Assembly: GCF_014288115.1 (NCBI RefSeq)
Contig: NZ_JACOOK010000006.1
Coordinates: 1 to 64,000 of the forward strand
Direction of reading: 5' to 3'
DNA length: 64,000 nt
From: Alistipes_A hominis
GTDB taxonomy: Bacteria; Bacteroidota; Bacteroidia; Bacteroidales; Rikenellaceae
Within the stretch, counting starts at the first letter, position 1; every line of letters starts with the position of its first letter. The position numbers and the translations under genes were made by a program. The notes beneath the pieces were generated by a model. The model worked only from the letters and a program-made list of their open reading frames with translations. It searched no databases and was not told the origin of the DNA. Positions 19,308 through 26,075 of this stretch are shown one piece after another.

Positions 19308-19829
19308 TTACTCCTTTTCGAGCCGGAACCGCCACGCGCAGGCGCAGTCCGGCTCGGTCATATCCGGAAAACAACTCACGGCCTCGCATCCGATCCGATC
19401 GTCGATCACGCGGGCGAAATAGGCGTACTCGTTTTCGCCGACCGGTTTGCACGGATGCAACGGCAACCCCCTGCGGGTGCGAGCCGACTGCACCCGGCAG
19501 TCCACCACGCGGAACTCCAGCGCATCGCCCGCTCGGCGGCACTCCGTCCGGCGGTTGGCCAGCGCGGCGAAACGAAACGCGAGGGCTTGTTCCAGCCCGT
19601 CGAGTCCCGGCCGTTCGGGCAGACCGAGAAACGTTTTGATACGGCGGGCTTCCGTCTCGGTGAAACGCCGCCACACCGCACAGTCGTGCGCCATCGCCTC
19701 GTCCATGCCCCGTCCGCGTTCGACGGACTGAAACCACACGCCGTCGAGCGCCAACAGGTTGCGGGCATAGATCCGCACCAATTCTTCGAGTTGTTCCTTA
19801 GTCAATTCTTCCAAACTCATCGCTTTCAT
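19308..19829 (-). CDS. DUF6125-like soluble protein of unknown function
   Basis: 173 residues, no signal peptide or membrane helix. Features are an acidic helical N-terminus (SLEELTKEQLEELVRIYARNLLALDGVWF), the string DEAMAHDCAVWRRF, and conserved-looking cysteines near the C-terminus (CRVQSAR, HPC, CFPD, CACAW). The pattern fits the DUF6125/L-2-amino-thiazoline-carboxylate-hydrolase-like group, recalled from family appearance only. Metal or cofactor binding through the Cys/His residues is possible. It stands alone, on the same strand as the metal operon downstream. Confidence 0.6.
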   Translation of the reverse strand: MKAMSLEELTKEQLEELVRIYARNLLALDGVWFQSVERGRGMDEAMAHDCAVWRRFTETEARRIKTFLGLPERPGLDGLEQALAFRFAALANRRTECRRAGDALEFRVVDCRVQSARTRRGLPLHPCKPVGENEYAYFARVIDDRIGCEAVSCFPDMTEPDCACAWRFRLEKE

Positions 19830-19987
19830 AAAGGCATCGTTTCAGTCGGTACAAAAATAACGATTTCCCGGCAATAAAAAGTTCGGCGCCGCCCGGCGCA
19901 GGCAAAATATAAAGTCGATTATTTCAGCAAGGAACGGCAATTATCCTCGCCGAATACGTTTTTGTAGATTCAAATTTTAAAGGCAGG

Positions 19988-20182
19988 CTAAATTTCTCTG
20001 AAAAACTCCTCGAAAGTAATACCGTAATAATTACACAACTTTTTCAGGGTAGGGAGCGATATGCAATTTTCTGCAATCTCGATACGGCCTATGTTCATAT
20101 TCAGATCGAAACGCACGTTCTCCTGGGTAAGGCCCTTCTTTATGCGAACGTCCTTCAAGCGTTCAGCTATCTTTATTCCCAA
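19988..20182 (-). CDS. Small XRE-family helix-turn-helix regulator (64 aa)
   Basis: 64 residues, essentially one HTH_3 domain: RLKDVRIKKGLTQENVRFDLNMNIGRIEIAENCISLPTLKKLCNYYGITFEEFF. The start is a TTG at 20182 that overlaps the end of the upstream XRE gene by 10 bp, implying translational coupling. It acts as a DNA-binding repressor or activator, with no effector domain visible. Its target is unknown, but the pair sits beside a structured-RNA gene transcribed the other way. Confidence 0.75.
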   Translation of the reverse strand: MGIKIAERLKDVRIKKGLTQENVRFDLNMNIGRIEIAENCISLPTLKKLCNYYGITFEEFFREI

Positions 20183-20418
20183 GGCTTATTTTTCAAATCA
20201 ATATTTTTGAAAAACTCTTCCATCGAAACTTCGTAATACTTGCAAAGAATAGCTAACGAATAAATCGAAGGCATCCGATTCCCTGATTCTATCCTACTGA
20301 TATTTACTCCCGTATCCATCGTAACCCGCTGTTGGGACACACCCCGGCCGTTGCGGATTTCTTTCAATCTCCACACAATGGTCGCAAGGAATTGATTGTC
20401 ACGTCTCGGAGTGCTCAT
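20173..20418 (-). CDS. Small XRE-family helix-turn-helix regulator (81 aa)
   Basis: 81 residues from the ATG at 20418; an extension to 20463 would add a poor MVCKKESDYLL leader. One HTH domain: WRLKEIRNGRGVSQQRVTMDTGVNISRIESGNRMPSIYSLAILCKYYEVSMEEFF. It is paralogous to the 64-residue protein downstream, with which it overlaps by 10 bp. An imperfect-spacer palindrome ATACC-AATC-GGTAT at 20457-20470, about 40 bp upstream, could be its autoregulatory site. Confidence 0.78.
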   Translation of the reverse strand: MSTPRRDNQFLATIVWRLKEIRNGRGVSQQRVTMDTGVNISRIESGNRMPSIYSLAILCKYYEVSMEEFFKNIDLKNKPWE

Positions 20419-20456
20419 AATTGAGCAAAATAGAAGATAATCACTTTCTTTTTTGC

Positions 20457-20470
20457 ATACCAATCGGTAT
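20457..20470. promoter_or_regulatory. Inverted repeat ATACC-N4-GGTAT, candidate XRE operator
   Basis: Two 5-bp arms separated by AATC, lying between the start of the XRE pair (minus strand) and the structured RNA (plus strand). Size and place fit an operator for a small HTH dimer. No second copy was seen nearby, so confidence is low. Confidence 0.3.
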
Positions 20471-20489
20471 TTTATTCAGAAATAAATTT

Positions 20490-20538
20490 TATATTTGCAT
20501 TTGTAAATCAATAATTGACAATGAAAATATTATCTTTG
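20490..20538 (+). promoter_or_regulatory. Tandem candidate promoters for the structured RNA
   Basis: Two matches to the Bacteroidota -7 box TAnnTTTG: TATATTTG at 20490-20497 and TATCTTTG at 20531-20538, the second preceded by TTGACA at 20515-20520. Predicted starts (about 20504 and 20545) lie upstream of the rod-shaped RNA, so a processed 5' end would be needed. Confidence 0.4.
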
Positions 20539-20577
20539 TTAGGTCATAATACGGTTTAAACCGTAACATACACAGTA

Positions 20578-20787
20578 AAGGTTAAGACAACCTTTGCGTC
20601 GTTCAGTAAACTTAGGAACTGTTATATTTATTATGTAGCAGGTTTAGTGTGGCGTAAATCTTGTCCGAAACCCTTGCCATGCCCCGGTACGAAATACCGG
20701 GGCGGGGCTTGGGCGCAAGGGCAGTTTCCACACAAGGCATCCTAAGGCCGACTGAACGAGCTGTCTGAGCGTCCTTGCCCCTTTTTT
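20578..20787 (+). ncRNA. Rod-shaped structured RNA, probably 6S-like
   Basis: Seven nested complementary blocks fold the segment into one long interrupted hairpin: 20578-20581/20773-20776, 20585-20589/20762-20766, 20600-20607/20751-20758, 20611-20616/20741-20746, 20647-20652/20728-20733, 20671-20677/20715-20721 and 20681-20689/20695-20703 (apical loop CGAAA). A large open bubble lies at about 20617-20646 opposite 20734-20740, and the 3' end is CCCC followed by six T. Length (~200 nt), single-rod topology, central bubble and terminator match 6S RNA, which mimics an open promoter and binds RNA polymerase holoenzyme. I saw no tmRNA, RNase P or SRP signature. No protein frame fits. Confidence 0.55.
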
Positions 20788-20876
20788 ATTGTTCTACCGC
20801 AGCGGCGGCGAGGATATGTCCCAGTTTTACGTCCCGGACAGGACGTATCTCATCCAATCATTATCCGAATGCCGCC

Positions 20877-21341
20877 ATGAAAGAAAAGAATGAAAGCTGG
20901 TTGTTGTCGCCCCATGCCGCGTACCACCTCGAACTGAGCATCGACTTTCTGCACACACGCCCGGTCATGGATATCGGAGCGAACGAGATTCCCGCAGAAC
21001 TGTTGCAGACATGGATCGCGCCCGGCCCGAAAGAATTGCTGATAAGAATGGCAGATGGCTCGGCCGGACCGAACGAGACGATGCCGTACGAAGTCTTCGC
21101 CCGCGCCCACGAACGCCACGACCGGTCGTACGCCGAAATGCTCGAACGCGAATTTCATACTCCCGCCGCCACGGTCAACCGGAATTTCCTACTGTACCAG
21201 GAGATCCTGCGAATCGTCGCGCGACTCCGCGAAAAGCGGATCGAGGTGCCCCCGTTCGCCGTGTTCAACTTCGTCAATTACCCGATCACCGTACCGGCCG
21301 CCAGGGAGTATGCGTGGAAACACGGCATTCCGTCCGTATGA
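20877..21341 (+). CDS. Hypothetical protein, 154 aa
   Basis: Starts MKEKNESWLLSPHAAYHLELSIDFL at 20877; an open frame runs further upstream into the RNA terminator and is unlikely to be translated. No signal peptide or membrane helix is evident. The protein is mixed alpha/beta by eye, with FARAHERHDRSYAEMLEREFH and a C-terminal FNFVNYPITVPAAREYAWKHG. I do not recognise the family. GC at third codon positions matches the neighbours, which supports it being real. A hairpin (20829-20846) precedes it in the leader. Confidence 0.6.
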   Translation: MKEKNESWLLSPHAAYHLELSIDFLHTRPVMDIGANEIPAELLQTWIAPGPKELLIRMADGSAGPNETMPYEVFARAHERHDRSYAEMLEREFHTPAATVNRNFLLYQEILRIVARLREKRIEVPPFAVFNFVNYPITVPAAREYAWKHGIPSV

Positions 21342-21380
21342 AATGATCCGGCGAACACGTACGAAAGAGTAGGGGACAGG

Positions 21381-22838
21381 CTACCGGCCGGGAGCGGTTC
21401 CCCGTCCGGCCGCGCCGGAAGCATCGTCCGCCGAATGGTCTTTTTTGATCCGCACCGCGTTGCCGGCGTCGGGCGAGAGCCCGAGGTAACCGAACAGATG
21501 CAGGAACCCGATCGCCGTGACGAAAAAGAACGCCAGCCGGAAATCCGGGATCGTGTATTGTCCCGGCACGCCGCCGTTCAGTACGTTCGAAAAGCGCAGC
21601 GCGACGGCGCCGATGGCGATCCCCATCCCGATCGACATCTGCTGGATCGTACTGTACAGCGTATTGGCCGAGGTCATATCGTGTTCGGGAATATCGGCGA
21701 AAGCGAGCGTCGTCAGCGAACTGAACTGCATCGAGCGCACGAGTCCCGACAGGAACAGCGTCAGCACGATAATCCATACCGGCGTGGTCGGCAGCAGCAG
21801 GGCCGTCAGAAAAGTGAACAGGGCTACGAGGCAACCGTTTACGATCAGCACGTTGCGGAAACGGAAACTGCGGATGACCCACACGGTAGCCGACTTCATC
21901 GACAGGTTGCCGACCATCGTAGACAGGAACAACAGTCCCGCCTCGAACGGACTGAGCCCGAACCCGACCTGGAACATCAGCGGAACCAGGTACGGGAACA
22001 CGCCGATCACCATCCGCGAAACCGAACCGGCGTAGATCGTGATCCGGTAGCTTTTGTACTTCATCACCGAATAGTCGATCAGCGGATTGTCGATCCGTTT
22101 CGAATAAAACACGTTGGCGAACAGTATAATGAGACTTCCGCCGATAAGCCCCAGCGGCACGTAATACGAAAGTCCTTCTTTGCTGAACAGCTCCACGCCG
22201 TACATGAATCCGGCCAGCGCCAGGCCGCTCAGGACGAACCCCGGAGCGTCGAACGGTTTGCGGGAACCCTCGCCGCGCTTCTCGGACGGGATATAACGCC
22301 AGGCGAGCAGAACGCACGCGATGCTGATCGGAACGTTCAGGTAGAAAATCCACCGCCACGTAAGGAAAGTCGTCAGATAGCCGCCGACCAGCGGGCCGAC
22401 GATCGGCGCGACCAGCGCCGGAATCGTGATGTAGTTCATCGCGACGGGCAGGTTCTCTTTGGACGACGTTTTCAGCACGGCCAGGCGGCCCACCGGCGAC
22501 ATCATCGCCCCGGCCATCCCCTGCATCACCCGGTAGATCACGAACTGCAACAGCGACTGCGACGTCCCGCACAGCGTCGAGGAGAGGATAAAAAACACGA
22601 TCGCCGCGCAGAACACGTTGCGCGTCCCGAACCGGTCGGCGATCCAACCGCTGACCGGAATAAAGATCGCCAGCGCGATCAGGTACGAAGTGATGCCCGT
22701 ACTCAAATGGATAACATCCGTCCCGAAGGCGCGCGCCATGGCCGGAATAGCCGTATTGACCGCCGTAGTGTCGAGAAACTGCATGAAAAACGCAATGGCC
22801 ACCACCAACGCTACCCGAACCGATTTATCTATTCTCAT
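21381..22838 (-). CDS. MFS drug exporter, DHA2 (EmrB/QacA) type, 14 TM
   Basis: 485 residues from ATG 22838 (MRIDKSVRVALVVAIAFFMQF); the frame continues upstream without a good start. TM1 carries FLDTTAVNTAIPAMARAF (motif D1 of DHA2 exporters). Motif A is GWIADRFGTRNVF, and the TM5 motif C region is MSPVGRLAVLKTS to YLTTFLTWRWIFYLNVPISI. It exports toxic compounds with protons across the inner membrane. No adaptor or TolC gene is adjacent. It stands alone between the hypothetical gene and the Flx-Hdr operon, from which it is separated by a terminator. Confidence 0.85.
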   Translation of the reverse strand: MRIDKSVRVALVVAIAFFMQFLDTTAVNTAIPAMARAFGTDVIHLSTGITSYLIALAIFIPVSGWIADRFGTRNVFCAAIVFFILSSTLCGTSQSLLQFVIYRVMQGMAGAMMSPVGRLAVLKTSSKENLPVAMNYITIPALVAPIVGPLVGGYLTTFLTWRWIFYLNVPISIACVLLAWRYIPSEKRGEGSRKPFDAPGFVLSGLALAGFMYGVELFSKEGLSYYVPLGLIGGSLIILFANVFYSKRIDNPLIDYSVMKYKSYRITIYAGSVSRMVIGVFPYLVPLMFQVGFGLSPFEAGLLFLSTMVGNLSMKSATVWVIRSFRFRNVLIVNGCLVALFTFLTALLLPTTPVWIIVLTLFLSGLVRSMQFSSLTTLAFADIPEHDMTSANTLYSTIQQMSIGMGIAIGAVALRFSNVLNGGVPGQYTIPDFRLAFFFVTAIGFLHLFGYLGLSPDAGNAVRIKKDHSADDASGAAGRGTAPGR

Positions 22839-22877
22839 CCTCCTCAAAATCTCAATCGCAAAGTTAACAATTTTCAA

Positions 22878-22910
22878 CGAAAAAGGCCGGAACAATCCCG
22901 GCCCTTTTCG
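22878..22910 (-). terminator. Intrinsic terminator after the flxA gene
   Basis: AAAAGGCCGG at 22881-22890 pairs with CCGGCC(C)TTTT at 22898-22908 (one bulged base). In the minus direction the stem is followed by TTTTTCG. It lies just past the last gene of the Flx-Hdr operon and before the MFS gene. Confidence 0.7.
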
Positions 22911-22929
22911 TACGACAAACCCGCTGCCG

Positions 22930-23769
22930 CTAATATTCGGGCGGCAGCCCATTCAGTTGCGCTTTCGTAAACACCGGGCCGTCCTTGCACACGTACAGCT
23001 TGCCGACGTTGCAGCGGCCGCATTTACCGACGCCGCATTTCATCCGATTTTCGAGCGTCGTGTAGATCCGGTCGTCGGCAAACCCGAGCTTTTCGAGCAC
23101 CGGAAACGTGAATTTAATCATTACCGGCGGTCCGCAAACGATTGCGATCGTATTGTCGCTCGACGGAGCGATCTGTTCGAGCACGGACGGTACGAATCCT
23201 ACGTGCCCTTTCCAGTCGACGGTTTCGCCGCCCGGATCGACCGTCGTGACGAGGCGGACGTCCGGACGCGCCGCCCATTCGTCCAGTTCGTGTTTATAGA
23301 CCAGGTCGCCGACCGACTTGGCCCCGTACAAAATGGTCACGTCGCCGAAATTTTCGCGGGTGTCGAGCGCGTTCCAAATCACGCAGCGCATCGGCGGCAG
23401 CGCGATGCCGCCGGCGATGAACAGCAGGTTTTTGCCTTTCCACTCGTCGAGCGGGAAAACGTTGCCGAACGGTCCCCGGAAGCCGACGGTATCGCCCTCT
23501 TCGAGCTTCGACAGGCCCGTGGTCACGCGTCCGGCCTGGCGGAACGTACATTCGATATACCCTTTGCGGGTAGGGGACGAAGCGATGCAGAACGTGGATT
23601 CCCCTTCGCCGAATACCGAGTATTCGCCGAACTGCCCCGCCCGGAAGTCGAATGCGGCAGCCTCCTGCTCGTTACGAAATTTCAACCGGAACGTCCTGAC
23701 GCCCGGGGCTTCGACGGTGATCTTCTCGATCTCCATCAGGTACGGAAGGTATAGATTGGATTGAGTCAT
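22930..23769 (-). CDS. flxA: FlxA-like NAD(H)- and FAD-binding subunit with C-terminal Fe-S site
   Basis: 279 residues from ATG 23769 (MTQSNLYLPYLMEIEK). A ferredoxin-reductase-type FAD domain has RLKFR and then STFCIASSPTRKGYIE; the NAD domain has NLLFIAGGIALPPMRCVI; and there is a C-terminal cysteine group CGVGKCGRC...C of the 2Fe-2S type seen in sulfite-reductase B and FlxA proteins. It oxidises NADH and passes electrons to the ferredoxin subunits. Last gene of hdrC-hdrB-hdrA-flxD-flxC-flxB-flxA, 5 bp after flxB. Homology to AsrB and hydrogenase gamma subunits is expected; the hdr context favours Flx. Confidence 0.8.
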   Translation of the reverse strand: MTQSNLYLPYLMEIEKITVEAPGVRTFRLKFRNEQEAAAFDFRAGQFGEYSVFGEGESTFCIASSPTRKGYIECTFRQAGRVTTGLSKLEEGDTVGFRGPFGNVFPLDEWKGKNLLFIAGGIALPPMRCVIWNALDTRENFGDVTILYGAKSVGDLVYKHELDEWAARPDVRLVTTVDPGGETVDWKGHVGFVPSVLEQIAPSSDNTIAIVCGPPVMIKFTFPVLEKLGFADDRIYTTLENRMKCGVGKCGRCNVGKLYVCKDGPVFTKAQLNGLPPEY

Positions 23770-23774
23770 AGCGG

Positions 23775-24776
23775 CTAAATGGATTGTAAATGTTCGAGCA
23801 GGTTCATGTTTACTGGGCAGGCCCGCGAGCAGCGTCCGCAACCGGTACAGCCGGTCTGTCCGATCCGTTCGGGCATGTACGAGAATTTATGCAGTACTCG
23901 CTGGCGCCAGCGGGCGCTTTGCACCGGACGCGGGTTATGTCCCGACGTATGCAGCGTGAAAAGCGAGAAGCCGCACGAATCCCAGCAGCGCACCCGCCGG
24001 CCGGTCGCCCCACGCGCATCCTCCTGAATGTCGAAACAGGCGCAGGTCGGACAGACGAACGCGCAGGCCCCGCAGCCGAGACAACGCTCGGACTGCCGTT
24101 TCCAAACCGGGCTGTCGAACGCCTGATCCAGTTTCTCGCGGAGCTGTTGCGCATCGAAACGCTTTTCGACGCGGGCCAGATACTCTTCCTTCGACATGCC
24201 GTCGGCCGACGCAAACAGCGACGACGCTTCGGCTGCGAGCCGTTCTCCTTTCGGGGTCAACACTTCGACCAGCGCGCCGCCGTCGGGCAGCAACGTAAGC
24301 TGAATGTCGCTTCCCGTCGTACTTCCCGGCCCTCCCCCGACCGACGTGCAGAAACAATATTCGTCGCTCGTCGCACAGCTGAAACTGATGAGCGTCAGCC
24401 GCTCGGCGCGCGCATTATAGGAACCGTCCTTGTAATCCCAGTTGAATATGCCCGACAACGAGGCGAATCCGGCCGCATCGCACGGACGGATTTTCCAGAC
24501 GACCGTTTCGGGAATCGCCTGCAAATCGGGTTGCCGCACGGAAACCTGTTTTCCCTCCTTCCGATAGGAGAACAACTCCTCCGTCCTCGGGAAAACAACC
24601 TTTTTGACCGACTGCGTCGTTTGTACGTAATCCGAGGCCACTTCCTCCGGCCGGGCGATCTTTTTAAAATCGACCCGCTCCCCGGTTCTTACCGGAGCGT
24701 ATACCGACCGTCCGCTGCCGATCAGTTGTTCGAGCCAGCGGGCGATATTTTCGGGTGTGATATGTAATTTCTCCAT
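23775..24776 (-). CDS. flxB: FlxB-like 2[4Fe-4S] ferredoxin subunit
   Basis: 333 residues. The first ~200 form the soluble domain shared with AsrA and hydrogenase beta subunits (GFASLSGIFNWDY, then RLTLISFSCATSDEYCFCTSVGGGP). Two 4Fe-4S motifs follow in the C-terminal third, CLGCGACAFVCPTCACFDI and CTGCGRCSRACPVNM. It should relay electrons between the FlxA flavin and the Hdr part of the complex in the cytoplasm. Spaced 9 bp after flxC and 5 bp before flxA. Confidence 0.8.
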   Translation of the reverse strand: MEKLHITPENIARWLEQLIGSGRSVYAPVRTGERVDFKKIARPEEVASDYVQTTQSVKKVVFPRTEELFSYRKEGKQVSVRQPDLQAIPETVVWKIRPCDAAGFASLSGIFNWDYKDGSYNARAERLTLISFSCATSDEYCFCTSVGGGPGSTTGSDIQLTLLPDGGALVEVLTPKGERLAAEASSLFASADGMSKEEYLARVEKRFDAQQLREKLDQAFDSPVWKRQSERCLGCGACAFVCPTCACFDIQEDARGATGRRVRCWDSCGFSLFTLHTSGHNPRPVQSARWRQRVLHKFSYMPERIGQTGCTGCGRCSRACPVNMNLLEHLQSI

Positions 24777-24785
24777 GATTCTCGT

Positions 24786-25586
24786 TTAACGAATGAAATT
24801 TTCCTTGTCCGACGGATCGAACGTCGACAGCGCATTGCCTTTCTGACCGAGGGTTCCGGACTTCGCACCGAATTCGGCGTCCACGTCTTCGAGCAACTTT
24901 TGCGTCAGCAGGTGGATCGGAATCCCCAGCGGGCAGGCTTCGCCGCAGGCCCCGCACCCGGTACAGCGTCCGGCCATGTGCATCGCGCGGTTGATGTGCC
25001 ATTCGATATTCGGCAGCGTTCCGGCCCAGGGTTGCACCCACTGCGGGCAGTTGATCTCCACCACGCAACGCGTACAGTAACACAGCGGGCAGGCCGCACG
25101 ACAGGCGTAACACTTGAAACACGGTTCGAGCTGCTCTTTCCAAAATTCCCAGCGTTCTTCCCGGGACATTCCTTCGAGCCGGTCGATCAGTTCCCGTTCC
25201 TTCTCTCCGAGTTTGAAATCGAAACCGGTCAGGTAACTTTCTACCGCGGCGAACGTATCGAATTGCATCACCTCGCCGTCGGCTACGGTAAGTACCAGCA
25301 GCTTATCCTCGGACAACTGGTTTTCGGCAGCCAGTTGCAGGATCGACCGCAGCACCGGGATCGTGGCGACTACCGCCGTGCGTCCCGCGCCGAGCAGTTC
25401 GGGTTTGGTCAGGTAGACGGCCAGGTTATGGATGCAGCGGCCGTCGTAAACGAGGCGCGCCGCCTCTTCGGGTATGCGGCAGAACAGCGGACGGGTCTTG
25501 TTGCCCTTGTCCTCCCCGTAGCCTATTACGAGCGTCGCTGCGCCCTCCCGCAGCAGGGCTGCGGCTTTTTCGGTCAGTTTATCCAT
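24786..25586 (-). CDS. flxC: FlxC-like iron-sulfur subunit
   Basis: 266 residues. The N-terminal domain (residues ~1-120) resembles the FdhB/F420-dehydrogenase beta fold, with LVIGYGEDKGNKTRPLFCRI. The C-terminal part is Cys-rich: CFKCYACRAACPLCYCTRCVVEINCPQW and CTGCGACGEACPLGIPIH, giving two or more [4Fe-4S] clusters. Expected role: electron transfer within the FlxABCD module. Its start overlaps the end of flxD by 8 bp, so the two are translationally coupled. Confidence 0.75.
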   Translation of the reverse strand: MDKLTEKAAALLREGAATLVIGYGEDKGNKTRPLFCRIPEEAARLVYDGRCIHNLAVYLTKPELLGAGRTAVVATIPVLRSILQLAAENQLSEDKLLVLTVADGEVMQFDTFAAVESYLTGFDFKLGEKERELIDRLEGMSREERWEFWKEQLEPCFKCYACRAACPLCYCTRCVVEINCPQWVQPWAGTLPNIEWHINRAMHMAGRCTGCGACGEACPLGIPIHLLTQKLLEDVDAEFGAKSGTLGQKGNALSTFDPSDKENFIR

Positions 25587-26040
25587 GGTTTTCCTCCTTT
25601 TCGATATAATCGGCTACTTCCCGATACCTCGTATACGGCCCCAGTTCGCGGATTTCGCGCACCGTGTCGTTGACCAGGTCGGCCCACTTGCCCCCTTCGG
25701 CTGCCGACACCCACGAATAGCGGATGCGGCGCACGTCGATGCCCATAAAGTCGAGCAATCCCCGGAAAACGATCCAGCGCCGGCGGGCGTGGAAGTTCCC
25801 GGACGTATAGTGGCAGTCGTTCGGATGGCAGCCCGAAACGATGATGCCGTCCGCGCCGCCGGCAAAAGCCTTCAGCAGCAGCATGAAGTCGATGCGCCCG
25901 GTACACGGGAAACGCACGATCTTGACGTTCGTGGCGTACTTCAGCCGGCTGGTTCCGGTCAGGTCGGCCCCGGCGTAGGTACACCAGTTGCAGACGAAGG
26001 CCACGATATTGGGTTCGAATTCTGTTTTATTTTCGTTCAT
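25579..26040 (-). CDS. flxD: FlxD / MvhD-type hydrogenase iron-sulfur subunit
   Basis: 153 residues matching MvhD (PF02662). It starts NIVAFVCNWCTYAGADLTGTSRLKY and carries IVRFPCTGRIDFMLLLKAF and IIVSGCHPNDCHY, whose cysteines hold the 2Fe-2S cluster. In methanogens MvhD connects the hydrogenase to HdrA; in the Flx-Hdr complex the homologue connects FlxABC to HdrA. It lies 35 bp after hdrA, the correct position for this job. Confidence 0.85.
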   Translation of the reverse strand: MNENKTEFEPNIVAFVCNWCTYAGADLTGTSRLKYATNVKIVRFPCTGRIDFMLLLKAFAGGADGIIVSGCHPNDCHYTSGNFHARRRWIVFRGLLDFMGIDVRRIRYSWVSAAEGGKWADLVNDTVREIRELGPYTRYREVADYIEKEENHG

Positions 26041-26075
26041 TGTTTATCGTATTTGCATTGTGACGATCCGTCCGT

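Noticed and set aside
20570..20790. Hairpin-rich region as an origin of transfer or mobile-element end
   Set aside because: The stems are nested into one rod ending in a terminator and there is no relaxase, integrase or flanking repeat.
21435..22970. 511-codon open frame antisense to the MFS exporter
   Set aside because: Translation is dominated by Arg, Gln and Asp, typical of a shadow frame; the MFS protein on the other strand is unambiguous.
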